A stretch of DNA of 6,123 nt from Porphyromonadaceae bacterium UBA4262 (lineage in GTDB: Bacteria > Bacteroidota > Bacteroidia > Bacteroidales > Muribaculaceae): NCBI GenBank assembly GCA_002396085.1, contig DGWI01000003.1, positions 370 through 6,492 of the forward strand, given 5' to 3'. Positions 1 to 5,629 of the stretch are shown here, piece after piece (the stretch's first letter is position 1; each line of letters opens with the position of its first letter). A program made the translations under genes and the position numbers. The notes beneath the pieces are model-generated. The model had not been told where the DNA came from, ran no database searches, and saw nothing but the letters and a program-made list of their open reading frames with translations.

Positions 1-899
1 TGCTCTTCACCATCAACGACTCGCCTTTCTTTGGCAAGGACGGCAAGTATGTGACCTCGCGTCACATCTATGAGCGCCTGATGCGCGAGTTGGACAAGAA
101 TCTGGCATTGCGTGTCGAGCGCACGCCCAACGAGGATGCTTGGCTCGTCTTCGGTCGTGGTGTGTTGCACCTGAGCGTCCTCATCGAGGAGATGCGTCGC
201 GAGGGCTATGAGTTGCAGGTGGGACAGCCTCAGGTCATCATCAAGGAGATTGATGGGGTCAAGTGTGAGCCCATCGAGGTGCTCACCATCAATGTGCCCG
301 AGGAATACTCGAGCAAGATGATTGACATGGTCACCCGCCGCCGTGGCGAGATGACCTCGATGGAGACGCAGAACGACCGCATCCACCTGGAGTTCAAGAT
401 TCCGTCGCGTGGCATCATCGGCCTGCGCACCAATGTGCTCACCGCCAGTGCCGGCGAAGCCATCATGGCTCACCGCTTCCTGGCCTTCGAGCCGTGGAAG
501 GGCGAGATTACCCGTCGCACCAACGGTTCGCTCATCACCACCGAGGGAGGCACGGCATTTGCCTACGCCATCGACAAGTTGCAAGACCGTGGCAAGTTCT
601 TCATCTTCCCGCAGGAGGAGGTCTATGCCGGACAGGTCGTGGGCGAGCACGCCAAGGAGAAGGACTTGGCCGTCAATGTGACCAAGAGCAAAAAGTTGAC
701 CAACATGCGTGCCACGGGCAGCGACGAGAAGATGCACATTGTGCCGCCCATCGTTTTCAGCCTCGAGGAGGCGCTGGAGTATATCAAGGCCGACGAGTAT
801 GTCGAGATCACGCCCAGCCACATCCGCATGCGCAAGATCATCCTTGACGAGCTCGAGCGCAAGCGCCGCGCCAAGGCTGCCGGCCAAGACGAGGAGTAA
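1..899 (+). CDS. typA: Translational GTPase TypA/BipA, C-terminal half (5' end outside window)
   Basis: TypA/BipA is an EF-G-like GTPase that binds the 70S ribosome and supports 50S assembly and stress or low-temperature growth. The reading frame is open from base 3, giving 298 visible residues ending in a TAA at 897-899. Full-length TypA is about 600 residues, so the GTP-binding domain and most of domain II are missing. Visible family landmarks are NDSPFFGKDGKYVTSR at the start, the EF-G domain III motif GRGVLHLSVLIEEMRREG, a domain V-like stretch (PIEVLTINVPEEYSSKM), then IPSRGIIGLR and KKLTNMRATGSDEK of the BipA-specific C-terminal domain. The tail is charged and ends GQDEE. The GTG at base 51 is an internal valine (K-Y-V-T-S-R), not a start. 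The gene is GC-rich and converges on the M64 gene, with a hairpin between them. Identity is secure by motif recall; regulation is not visible. Confidence 0.95.
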   Translation, partial: LFTINDSPFFGKDGKYVTSRHIYERLMRELDKNLALRVERTPNEDAWLVFGRGVLHLSVLIEEMRREGYELQVGQPQVIIKEIDGVKCEPIEVLTINVPEEYSSKMIDMVTRRRGEMTSMETQNDRIHLEFKIPSRGIIGLRTNVLTASAGEAIMAHRFLAFEPWKGEITRRTNGSLITTEGGTAFAYAIDKLQDRGKFFIFPQEEVYAGQVVGEHAKEKDLAVNVTKSKKLTNMRATGSDEKMHIVPPIVFSLEEALEYIKADEYVEITPSHIRMRKIILDELERKRRAKAAGQDEE

Positions 900-903
900 A
901 CCT

Positions 904-945
904 CTTGAAAATTAAGAATTCAAAATTTATAATTCATAATTGCAG
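904..945. repeat. AT-rich 7-nt-period degenerate array after typA
   Basis: Starting five bases after the typA stop, the sequence splits cleanly into heptamers: cttgaaa, attaaga, attcaaa, atttata, attcata, attgcag. From 911 on, every unit begins with ATT and most end in A. The last unit runs into the left arm of the neighbouring hairpin. The period is read directly; the function is unknown. Two further arrays with the same period lie at 976-1010 and 2381-2422. Confidence 0.6.
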
Positions 946-980
946 CCTCCTTGCTATGATATTGCGGGGAGGCTGCAATT
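938..980. terminator. Hairpin between convergent typA and M64 genes, probable bidirectional terminator
   Basis: A perfect 13-bp inverted repeat (aattgcagcctcc at 938-950, its complement at 968-980) encloses a 17-nt loop. On the + strand the stem is followed by TT then an AT-rich stretch, a modest U-tract for typA. On the minus strand it is followed by AT-rich sequence. Its position between two converging stop codons suits a shared transcription terminator. The long loop and lack of a clean U-run make it atypical. The flanking heptamer arrays are in register and their AATT blocks can also pair, lengthening the structure. Confidence 0.65.
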
Positions 981-1010
981 TTCAATTCTCAATTTTCAAT
1001 TTTCAATTGA
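976..1010. repeat. 7-nt tandem array overlapping the M64 stop codon
   Basis: Five consecutive heptamers are readable on the + strand: caatttt, caattct, caatttt, caatttt, caattga. On the minus strand the unit is ATTGAAA-like. The array begins inside the right arm of the 938-980 hairpin. It runs into the 3' end of the M64 gene, supplying its last Asn codon and TGA stop. Confidence 0.7.
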
Positions 1011-2292
1011 GAGGAGTAGTGTAGAACTCGATGAGGCGACGGATGGCACGCTGACACACGGGGCAGAACTCGGGCACCTCGTTGGTGCGCATGCGGCAGT
1101 CCTGCACAGGGCGATACACGCCCTTGCTCAGATAGCCACCACCCTCAAACACACCCACACGGCGTGTCATCATGGTGCTGTCCTGGCTCTCCGGGGTGGG
1201 GCATGGTGTGCCGGGGGCAACCATGTCGGCCCACTTCGACTTGAAGTCGTGCAATGTGGTCAGATTGGGTTCCCACGGCTCCACGTCGCTGAAGTAGCGC
1301 GGGTCATCGTCGCCGTAGGGATACTCATCGCCCAGACCGGCAAAACTGTGGCCAAACTCATGCACCACCACGGGGCGGAAGTGCTTGCCGCGCGTGTAAC
1401 TCAGGTTGTAACTGTTGTAGATGCCACCACCGCCATAATGCTCGGTGTTGGCCAGGATGATGATGTGCTCATAGGGGATGCCAGCCAGCACATTGTGCAG
1501 TTGCTTGAGGTGAAGTGTGGTCAGATAACGCTTGCTGTAGAAGGTGTCAAAGTGCGAGCCCAGTGCGGTGTCCAGCCAGATGCCGGCTCCAGGGTCGCTC
1601 ACACCGCTGTCGTGCGATGCGCTCTGCACGGCCACGATGTTGAACCGTGAGCGCAGTGACTTGAAGGGCTCGTGGTTGAACATTGCCTCCATCGCCTCGC
1701 GGCAGTGGGCAATGAACTGTGGCATCTCGGCCTCGGTATAGCCTTCGGCCACATAGGCGATGTGGATGCAATGCAGTGTGTCGGCCGCTTGCTGCAATGT
1801 GACAAATGGTGTGACCCTATGCTTGCCGCGGCGGGCAATGAGGATGTCGGAGGGAACTACCTGATGGGTGAGCGAGCACATCGTTCGCTGGTGCGGATCA
1901 CGCAACTCGATGGTGATGTCGACCGTGTCGCGGGGCATCGGCACCAAGAACACATTCTCCATCGACTTGCGCACGGTCTTGGCCTCGGCAGTCGAAATCC
2001 ACTCTTGGAACAGGCTCGAGAACGAGTGGCGGTAGATTACTGCGCCACTCAGGTGGTCGCGCACAGTGATGTCGCCATCGCCCGCCACAGGCACCTCGTC
2101 AAGGCGCACGCGTCGGCCCCACCAGCGCGGCAGGCTTGACAGCTGGTCCAGATAGATTTCTTGCCGGTTGACATCGCCAGCAAAGGCGTAGTCCAGTCGC
2201 AGCGTTGCATCGGTGAAATAGTGGTCAAAGTCCACCGTCCACGCCGTTATGGCGGTCATCACCACCATCATCATCATCCAAATCCGTTTCAT
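1003..2292 (-). CDS. Secreted M64-family zinc metallopeptidase (IgA-peptidase-type fold)
   Basis: This 429-residue protein belongs to the M64 peptidase family, whose founding member cleaves IgA. Bacteroidales members are usually of unknown substrate. The N-terminus (MKR, then a hydrophobic run rich in Met and Val to about residue 20) is a Sec-type signal with no lipobox Cys, so export to the periplasm or beyond is likely. Residues about 21-150 match the position of the M64 N-terminal beta domain. The catalytic domain follows, with HEFGHSFAGLGDEY at 311-324: His311 and His315 plus Asp322 as expected zinc ligands and Glu312 as catalytic base. A Cys-rich tail (DCRMRTNEVPEFCPVC, 398-413) is typical of the family. 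The start ATG is preceded by a weak purine patch (AGAGAAG). The gene is co-directional with buk, 131 bp downstream of it, with a strong hairpin between. The substrate cannot be inferred, and IgA cleavage should not be assumed. Confidence 0.88.
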   Translation of the reverse strand: MKRIWMMMMVVMTAITAWTVDFDHYFTDATLRLDYAFAGDVNRQEIYLDQLSSLPRWWGRRVRLDEVPVAGDGDITVRDHLSGAVIYRHSFSSLFQEWISTAEAKTVRKSMENVFLVPMPRDTVDITIELRDPHQRTMCSLTHQVVPSDILIARRGKHRVTPFVTLQQAADTLHCIHIAYVAEGYTEAEMPQFIAHCREAMEAMFNHEPFKSLRSRFNIVAVQSASHDSGVSDPGAGIWLDTALGSHFDTFYSKRYLTTLHLKQLHNVLAGIPYEHIIILANTEHYGGGGIYNSYNLSYTRGKHFRPVVVHEFGHSFAGLGDEYPYGDDDPRYFSDVEPWEPNLTTLHDFKSKWADMVAPGTPCPTPESQDSTMMTRRVGVFEGGGYLSKGVYRPVQDCRMRTNEVPEFCPVCQRAIRRLIEFYTTPLN

Positions 2293-2320
2293 TGCTTCTC
2301 TAGGTTATTGATTGATGACA

Positions 2321-2350
2321 GTGGGGACGAGATGTGTTTCTCGTCCCCAC
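2321..2350 (-). terminator. 12-bp hairpin between buk and M64 (terminator or 5'-leader structure)
   Basis: A perfect, GC-rich 12-bp stem (gtggggacgaga at 2321-2332, complement at 2339-2350) closes a 6-nt loop. It lies about 74 nt downstream of the buk stop and 28 nt upstream of the M64 start. On the minus strand no U-run follows the stem, so intrinsic termination would be weak. On the + strand it is followed by attgttt, but no + strand gene is present. It may partly end the ptb-buk transcript, protect its 3' end from exonucleases, or shape the M64 leader. Confidence 0.5.
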
Positions 2351-2380
2351 ATTGTTTGGATAATTGTTTTACTAACCAGA

Positions 2381-2422
2381 ATTCTTAATTCTAAATTCTT
2401 AATTATGAATTCTCAATTCAGA
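2381..2422. repeat. AT-rich 7-nt-period array immediately after buk stop
   Basis: Six heptamers are visible on the + strand: attctta, attctaa, attctta, attatga, attctca, attcaga, followed directly by the buk stop codon (complement of 2424-2426). It shares subwords such as aattatgaatt and gaattcttaatt with the reverse complement of the array after typA. The three arrays therefore look like related copies in different orientations. Confidence 0.7.
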
Positions 2423-2423
2423 A

Positions 2424-3488
2424 TCACTTGTACTCCTGAGCCTCGACGGTGCCGTTGAGCACGTCCAGTGCGTTCAGTGCCAGTGCCTCCAGCTCGTCCT
2501 CGCCGGGATAGCAGTGGATGGGAGCCATCCAGCCGCAACGCTGCTTCAGGCCCTCGACCAGATAGCCCCAGCGGGCCATGCCGCCGGTGATCAGGATCGC
2601 ATCAACCTTGCCGCACAGCACAGCACCCTGTGCAGTGATGGCCTTGGCGATGTGATAGATCATCGCGTCGGTGTAGCGTGTAGCCTTCTCGTCGTGGTCC
2701 TCGTTGATGCTGCGTTCCACCTCGCGCATGTCGTTGGTGCCCAGCAGGGCAGCCAGACCGGCCTTGCCGCTCACCATCTTGAGCAACTGAGCCTCGGTGT
2801 ACTCACCGCTGAAGCACAATTTGATCAGTCCGCTGGCGGGCAGGGTGCCGGCGCGCTCGGGACCGAACGGACCCTCGCCGTCCAGGGCGTTGTTCACGTC
2901 GATGCACTTGCCGTGCTCGTGAGCGGCGACCGACACGCCACCACCCAGGTGCACTATCACCAGGTTGAAGTCCTCATAGCGCTTACCCTGCTCCTTGGCA
3001 AAGCGGCGGGCAATGGCGCGCTGGTTCAGCGCATGCCAGATGCTCAAACGCTCCATCAGCGGCGAGCCGCAGATGCGAGCCGAGTCGCACAGCTCGTCGA
3101 CGACAACGGGGTCGGCGATAAAGCTCTGGCAGCCGGGGATGTCCTTGGCAATCTCGTAGGCGATGAGGCAACCCAGATCGCTGGCGTGGCTGTGCTCGCT
3201 GGTGCGCACGTCGTGCATCATCTGATCGTTGACGCGATACACGCCACCGGGGATGGGCTTGAGCAGGCCACCGCGGCCCACCACTGCAGCAAAGTCAAAC
3301 GGGCAACCGGCCTGCTTGACGGCCTCAAGCACGAGTTGCTTGCGCCACTCATACTGGTCGGTGATGGCCTTGAACTGGGCAATCTCCTCAACGGGATGCG
3401 ACAGGCTCTTGTGGAAGAGCTCCTTCTCGTTCTCAAAAACGGCAATCTTGGTCGATGTCGAACCAGGATTTACAACTAAGATATGCAT
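2424..3488 (-). CDS. buk: Butyrate kinase
   Basis: Butyrate kinase (EC 2.7.2.7) transfers phosphate from butyryl phosphate to ADP, giving butyrate and ATP in the cytoplasm. The protein is 354 residues, the usual length, and has the acetokinase/ASKHA-fold signatures. These are NPGSTSTKIAVF at 7-18 (phosphate-1 loop), GRGG at 71-74, ARICGSP at 137-143, VHLGGGVSVAAHEHGK at 179-194 (phosphate-2 region), then GPFGPERAGTLP, and the adenosine-binding ITGGMA at 300-305. PGEDELEALA (328-337) is typical of Buk rather than AckA, which is about 400 residues. The start ATG at 3488 gives the family-typical N-terminus MHILVVNPGS and is preceded by an A-rich leader. It lies 62 bp downstream of ptb on the same strand, the classical ptb-buk order. 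No key residue is missing. Branched-chain acyl phosphates are plausible alternative substrates. Confidence 0.93.
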   Translation of the reverse strand: MHILVVNPGSTSTKIAVFENEKELFHKSLSHPVEEIAQFKAITDQYEWRKQLVLEAVKQAGCPFDFAAVVGRGGLLKPIPGGVYRVNDQMMHDVRTSEHSHASDLGCLIAYEIAKDIPGCQSFIADPVVVDELCDSARICGSPLMERLSIWHALNQRAIARRFAKEQGKRYEDFNLVIVHLGGGVSVAAHEHGKCIDVNNALDGEGPFGPERAGTLPASGLIKLCFSGEYTEAQLLKMVSGKAGLAALLGTNDMREVERSINEDHDEKATRYTDAMIYHIAKAITAQGAVLCGKVDAILITGGMARWGYLVEGLKQRCGWMAPIHCYPGEDELEALALNALDVLNGTVEAQEYK

Positions 3489-3550
3489 TATTTTTTGATG
3501 AATTTAATATTGGGAATTCTACAGGTCAATCTTTATGAATGATGCATTGA

Positions 3551-4456
3551 TTAGGCCATGCAAGCCACAGCCAGGCTATAGTACTTGCACTCGCCACTGT
3601 CGCTGCGCGACGGGGTAACAACGGGTGCACTGGGACCTTGCAGGATACCTGCGGTCTCGGCCTTGGCCCACAGGGTCAGAGTCTTGTAGAAGACGTTGCC
3701 AGCCTGGATATCGGGGAAAATCACAGCGTCAGCCTCGCCATGGATGGGCGAGTTGATGCCCTTGGTCTCCATGCTGTGCAGGTTGCAAGAGGTCTTCACA
3801 TCCAGCGGGCCGTCGACAATGCACTTGCCGAACTCGCCGTCCTGGGCCATCTGGACCAACTCGCGATACTCGACGGTGAACGGGAAGTGCTTCTCGTTGA
3901 CCTTCTCGCTGCAGTGAATCAGGGCAATCTTGGGTTCCTCAACACCAAAGGCGCGGCACAGACCTGCCACATAGCGCACCTGCTCAATGCGCTGCTCACG
4001 GGTGGGGCAGGGAATGACGGCGGCGTCGGTGAAGAACAATAGGTGGTCATAGCCCGGAATCTCGGCTGTGGTGACATGGGTCAGCACATTGCCCTTGGGC
4101 AGAATTCCAGTCTCCTTGTTCAGCACGGCACGCAGCAGATTGTCGGTGTTGATCAGACCTTTCATCAACACGTCGGCCTGCCCTTCACGCACCATCTGCA
4201 CAGCCAGTGCGGCAGCCTTGTCCTTGTCGTCAGTGTCGACATAGGTGATGTGCTCGGCATGGGGCTTGAGCTCGTCAAGTTGCTCAAGTTGCTCGCGGCA
4301 ACCAACAAAAATGGCATCGATAAAACCGTCGTTGAGCGCGCGGATGGCGGCATACTGGGTCGACTCGTCGGCAGCCCATACGATGGCAACACGTTTTCTT
4401 GTTCCTCTCTTGACCAGATGCGAAGTCAGGTCGTTGAAATTCTTGATGTTAGTCAT
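3551..4456 (-). CDS. ptb: Phosphate butyryltransferase
   Basis: Phosphate butyryltransferase (EC 2.3.1.19) exchanges CoA for phosphate on butyryl-CoA, making the butyryl phosphate used by Buk. The 301-residue protein fits the single-domain Pta/Ptb family. Typical motifs are VLMKGLINTDNLLRAVL (96-112), PKGNVLTHVTTAEIPGYD (120-137), VDGPLDVKTS (214-223), ADAVIFPDIQAGNVFYKTL (242-260) and PVVTPSRSDSGECKYYSLAV (278-297), the last forming the C-terminal active-site region. There is no extra N-terminal domain as in long Pta enzymes. The ATG at 4456 gives a family-typical N-terminus; the leader is AT-rich, with a likely promoter about 40-70 bp upstream. The partner gene buk follows after 62 bp. In Bacteroidales such pairs may serve isobutyrate/isovalerate formation from branched amino acids as well as butyrate; the substrate cannot be read from sequence. 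Confidence 0.92.
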   Translation of the reverse strand: MTNIKNFNDLTSHLVKRGTRKRVAIVWAADESTQYAAIRALNDGFIDAIFVGCREQLEQLDELKPHAEHITYVDTDDKDKAAALAVQMVREGQADVLMKGLINTDNLLRAVLNKETGILPKGNVLTHVTTAEIPGYDHLLFFTDAAVIPCPTREQRIEQVRYVAGLCRAFGVEEPKIALIHCSEKVNEKHFPFTVEYRELVQMAQDGEFGKCIVDGPLDVKTSCNLHSMETKGINSPIHGEADAVIFPDIQAGNVFYKTLTLWAKAETAGILQGPSAPVVTPSRSDSGECKYYSLAVACMA

Positions 4457-4497
4457 TATGGTAAACCTAAATTAGTTGTGTTTATGTTAAGCGACCG

Positions 4498-4525
4498 CAA
4501 AATTACTGAATTATTTCGAAACAAT
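4498..4525 (-). promoter_or_regulatory. Probable Bacteroidota-type promoter for ptb-buk
   Basis: On the minus strand, TAATTTTG (complement of 4498-4505) is an exact match to the Bacteroidetes -7 consensus TAnnTTTG. An ATTG (complement of 4522-4525) lies 16 nt upstream and could be a degenerate -33 TTTG box; the usual gap is a few bases longer, which lowers confidence. A start of transcription about 5-7 nt past the -7 box would leave a leader of roughly 35 nt before the ptb ATG. Confidence 0.5.
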
Positions 4526-4587
4526 GAACCATATAGCACCTTTTATGTTATTAAACATATTAAATAATGTAAAAAACTAGAACATGA

Positions 4588-4622
4588 CACAGGGGTGACT
4601 GGACCGTCCAGTCACCCCTGTG
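4588..4622. other. 35-nt palindrome (17-bp perfect arms, 1-nt centre) upstream of ptb
   Basis: The arms cacaggggtgactggac (4588-4604) and its exact complement (4606-4622) flank a single C. The structure is more GC-rich than its surroundings. On the minus strand a TTTTTT run occurs about 10 nt past the stem, too far for a textbook terminator. It may be the terminator of a gene that lay upstream before the insertion sequence arrived, a dispersed palindromic repeat, or a regulator-binding site for ptb. The rest of the 219-bp gap between ptb and the insertion sequence shows only the promoter and a small 13-nt palindrome at 4652-4664. Confidence 0.6.
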
Positions 4623-4675
4623 AATTAGGTTCCCCCATCAAGCGTTGCCTACCTCAACTTGAGGGTGTGTCAAAA

Positions 4676-4699
4676 TGAATTGCCCCCAAAAAGTTGGAC
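4676..4699 (-). repeat. Terminal inverted repeat, OrfB-side end (IRR)
   Basis: tgaattgcccccaaaaag followed by ttggac aligns without gaps to the reverse complement of 6100-6123, with mismatches only at positions 5, 8, 9 and 21. The outermost TG is the usual IS3-family terminus. The OrfB stop lies just inside it at 4706-4708. Confidence 0.85.
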
Positions 4700-4705
4700 G
4701 TTAAA

Positions 4706-5623
4706 TTAAACGTTATTCTTAATCGTTTTATGGTATTGAGCTCGGTATTGTGCCGGGCTCATACCATTTAACTTGGATTTTATTCTTTTATTGTTGTACC
4801 ATTGGATGTATTCTGCTAAATCCCTCTTGAACTCTTCCATTGACTTATAGTCTTTGGCATAAAGCAGTTCTGATTTCATCAGTCCAAAGAAATTCTCCAT
4901 GATGGAGTTGTCCAGACAATTACCTTTGCGTGACATGCTTTGTTTGATGCCATGCTCAGCTAAAGCTTCCTGGTAGCTTCTGTGCTGGTATTGCCATCCT
5001 TGGTCTGAATGCAGCAGAATGTCGTTTCCGCAGGGCTGATTGTCTGTGATAGTGAACATTCGTTTAAGCATCTTGCCGATCTGTTCCAGGTCGGCCCTGT
5101 CGGATATGTCATAACAAAGCACTTCGCCGTTGAATAGGTCCAGTATGGGAGAGAGAAAGCTCTTATGAGCGCCTATGGATATCTGCGACACATCAGTAAC
5201 GAGTTTTTGGCAAGGTCTGTCAGCCTTGAAGTCCCTGTTAAGAATGTTTGGCGCAATCCTGCCGACAGTGCCTTTGTACGAGCGGTATCGTTTCTTGCGT
5301 ATCTGGCATTTCAGGCCAAGCTCGCTCATAAGACGCTCAACTGTCTTGTGATTGATGCGCAGCCCTTCGTTTCGCAGCTGAAGGGTCACACGCCTATATC
5401 CGTATCGGCCTTTGTTCTCCTTGAAAATATCACATATGCGTCTCTTTACCGCTCCATACTTGTCTGTCCCTCTAATAGCCTTTAAGTGGTAATAGAACGT
5501 GGAACGTGCCATCCCATTAATCTGCAACAACAAGTCGAGACTATGTTCAGGCCTTAATGATTGGATGGCTTTTGCCCAGAGCCTCTCAACCTGGACTCTT
5601 CCTCTTCCATTAAGGCCTTTGCT
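4706..5623 (-). CDS. IS3-family transposase OrfB (DDE catalytic part, made by -1 frameshift from OrfA)
   Basis: This frame carries the catalytic half of the transposase. It opens after a stop at 5650-5648 and has no ATG or GTG before the conserved INGMARSTFYYHLK helix-turn-helix region. Expression as an OrfAB fusion is therefore expected: 152 residues of OrfA plus 305 of OrfB, about 457 in total. Counted from a TTG at 5533 (275 residues), the rve-type DDE triad is Asp114 (LVTDVSQI), Asp177 (LLHSDQGWQYQH) and Glu213 (SIMENFFG), with 35 residues between the last two, as in the D,D(35)E pattern. KGNCLDNS and YIQWYNNKRIKSKLNGMSP are further IS150-type landmarks. The protein cuts and joins element ends during copy-out/paste-in transposition. 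It ends with TAA 7 bp inside the terminal repeat. All catalytic residues are present. Confidence 0.9.
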   Translation of the reverse strand, partial: SKGLNGRGRVQVERLWAKAIQSLRPEHSLDLLLQINGMARSTFYYHLKAIRGTDKYGAVKRRICDIFKENKGRYGYRRVTLQLRNEGLRINHKTVERLMSELGLKCQIRKKRYRSYKGTVGRIAPNILNRDFKADRPCQKLVTDVSQISIGAHKSFLSPILDLFNGEVLCYDISDRADLEQIGKMLKRMFTITDNQPCGNDILLHSDQGWQYQHRSYQEALAEHGIKQSMSRKGNCLDNSIMENFFGLMKSELLYAKDYKSMEEFKRDLAEYIQWYNNKRIKSKLNGMSPAQYRAQYHKTIKNNV

Positions 5624-5629
5624 TTTTTT
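5549..5629 (-). promoter_or_regulatory. Programmed -1 frameshift signal: A_AAA_AAA heptamer plus stem
   Basis: In the OrfA frame the minus strand reads CTA AAA AAA GCA. The heptamer A_AAA_AAA (5629-5623) is a perfect X_XXY_YYZ slippery site, and a slip of -1 enters the OrfB frame exactly. Four nucleotides further on, AGGCCTTAATG (5618-5608) pairs perfectly over 11 bp with CATTAAGGCCT (5559-5549), extendable by a G-U pair, enclosing about 48 nt. The OrfA stop TAA (5556-5554) lies in the 3' arm of this stem. Such stems are known to stimulate frameshifting in IS3-family elements. Confidence 0.85.

Noticed and set aside
51..53. GTG as a possible start of a 282-residue protein
   Set aside because: The frame is open upstream to base 3 and the upstream residues match TypA, so this GTG is an internal valine.
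940..1650. 236-codon open frame on the + strand opposite the M64 gene
   Set aside because: It begins inside the terminator hairpin and heptamer array and lies antisense to the peptidase; no protein features are seen.
2257..2279. CAT-rich run that would encode a poly-histidine stretch on the + strand
   Set aside because: It is the complement of the Met-rich hydrophobic core of the M64 signal peptide, and the + strand frame has no supporting features.
904..2422. CRISPR array
   Set aside because: The repeats are 7-nt, contiguous and without spacers, and no cas genes are present.
2514..3479. Long open frame of 321 codons on the + strand opposite buk
   Set aside because: It is the antisense shadow of a GC-rich gene with clear buk motifs; its translation has no recognisable domain.
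4652..4664. Small palindrome cctcaa-c-ttgagg as an operator
   Set aside because: Six-bp arms are too short to support a claim, and it is far from the predicted ptb promoter.
4457..4675. Possible tRNA or small gene between ptb and the insertion sequence
   Set aside because: No cloverleaf pattern or open frame with a credible start is visible; only the promoter and palindromes are supported.
5531..5533. TTG as an independent start for OrfB
   Set aside because: The OrfB frame is open well upstream, to the slippery heptamer, and a precise -1 frameshift signal explains its expression better.
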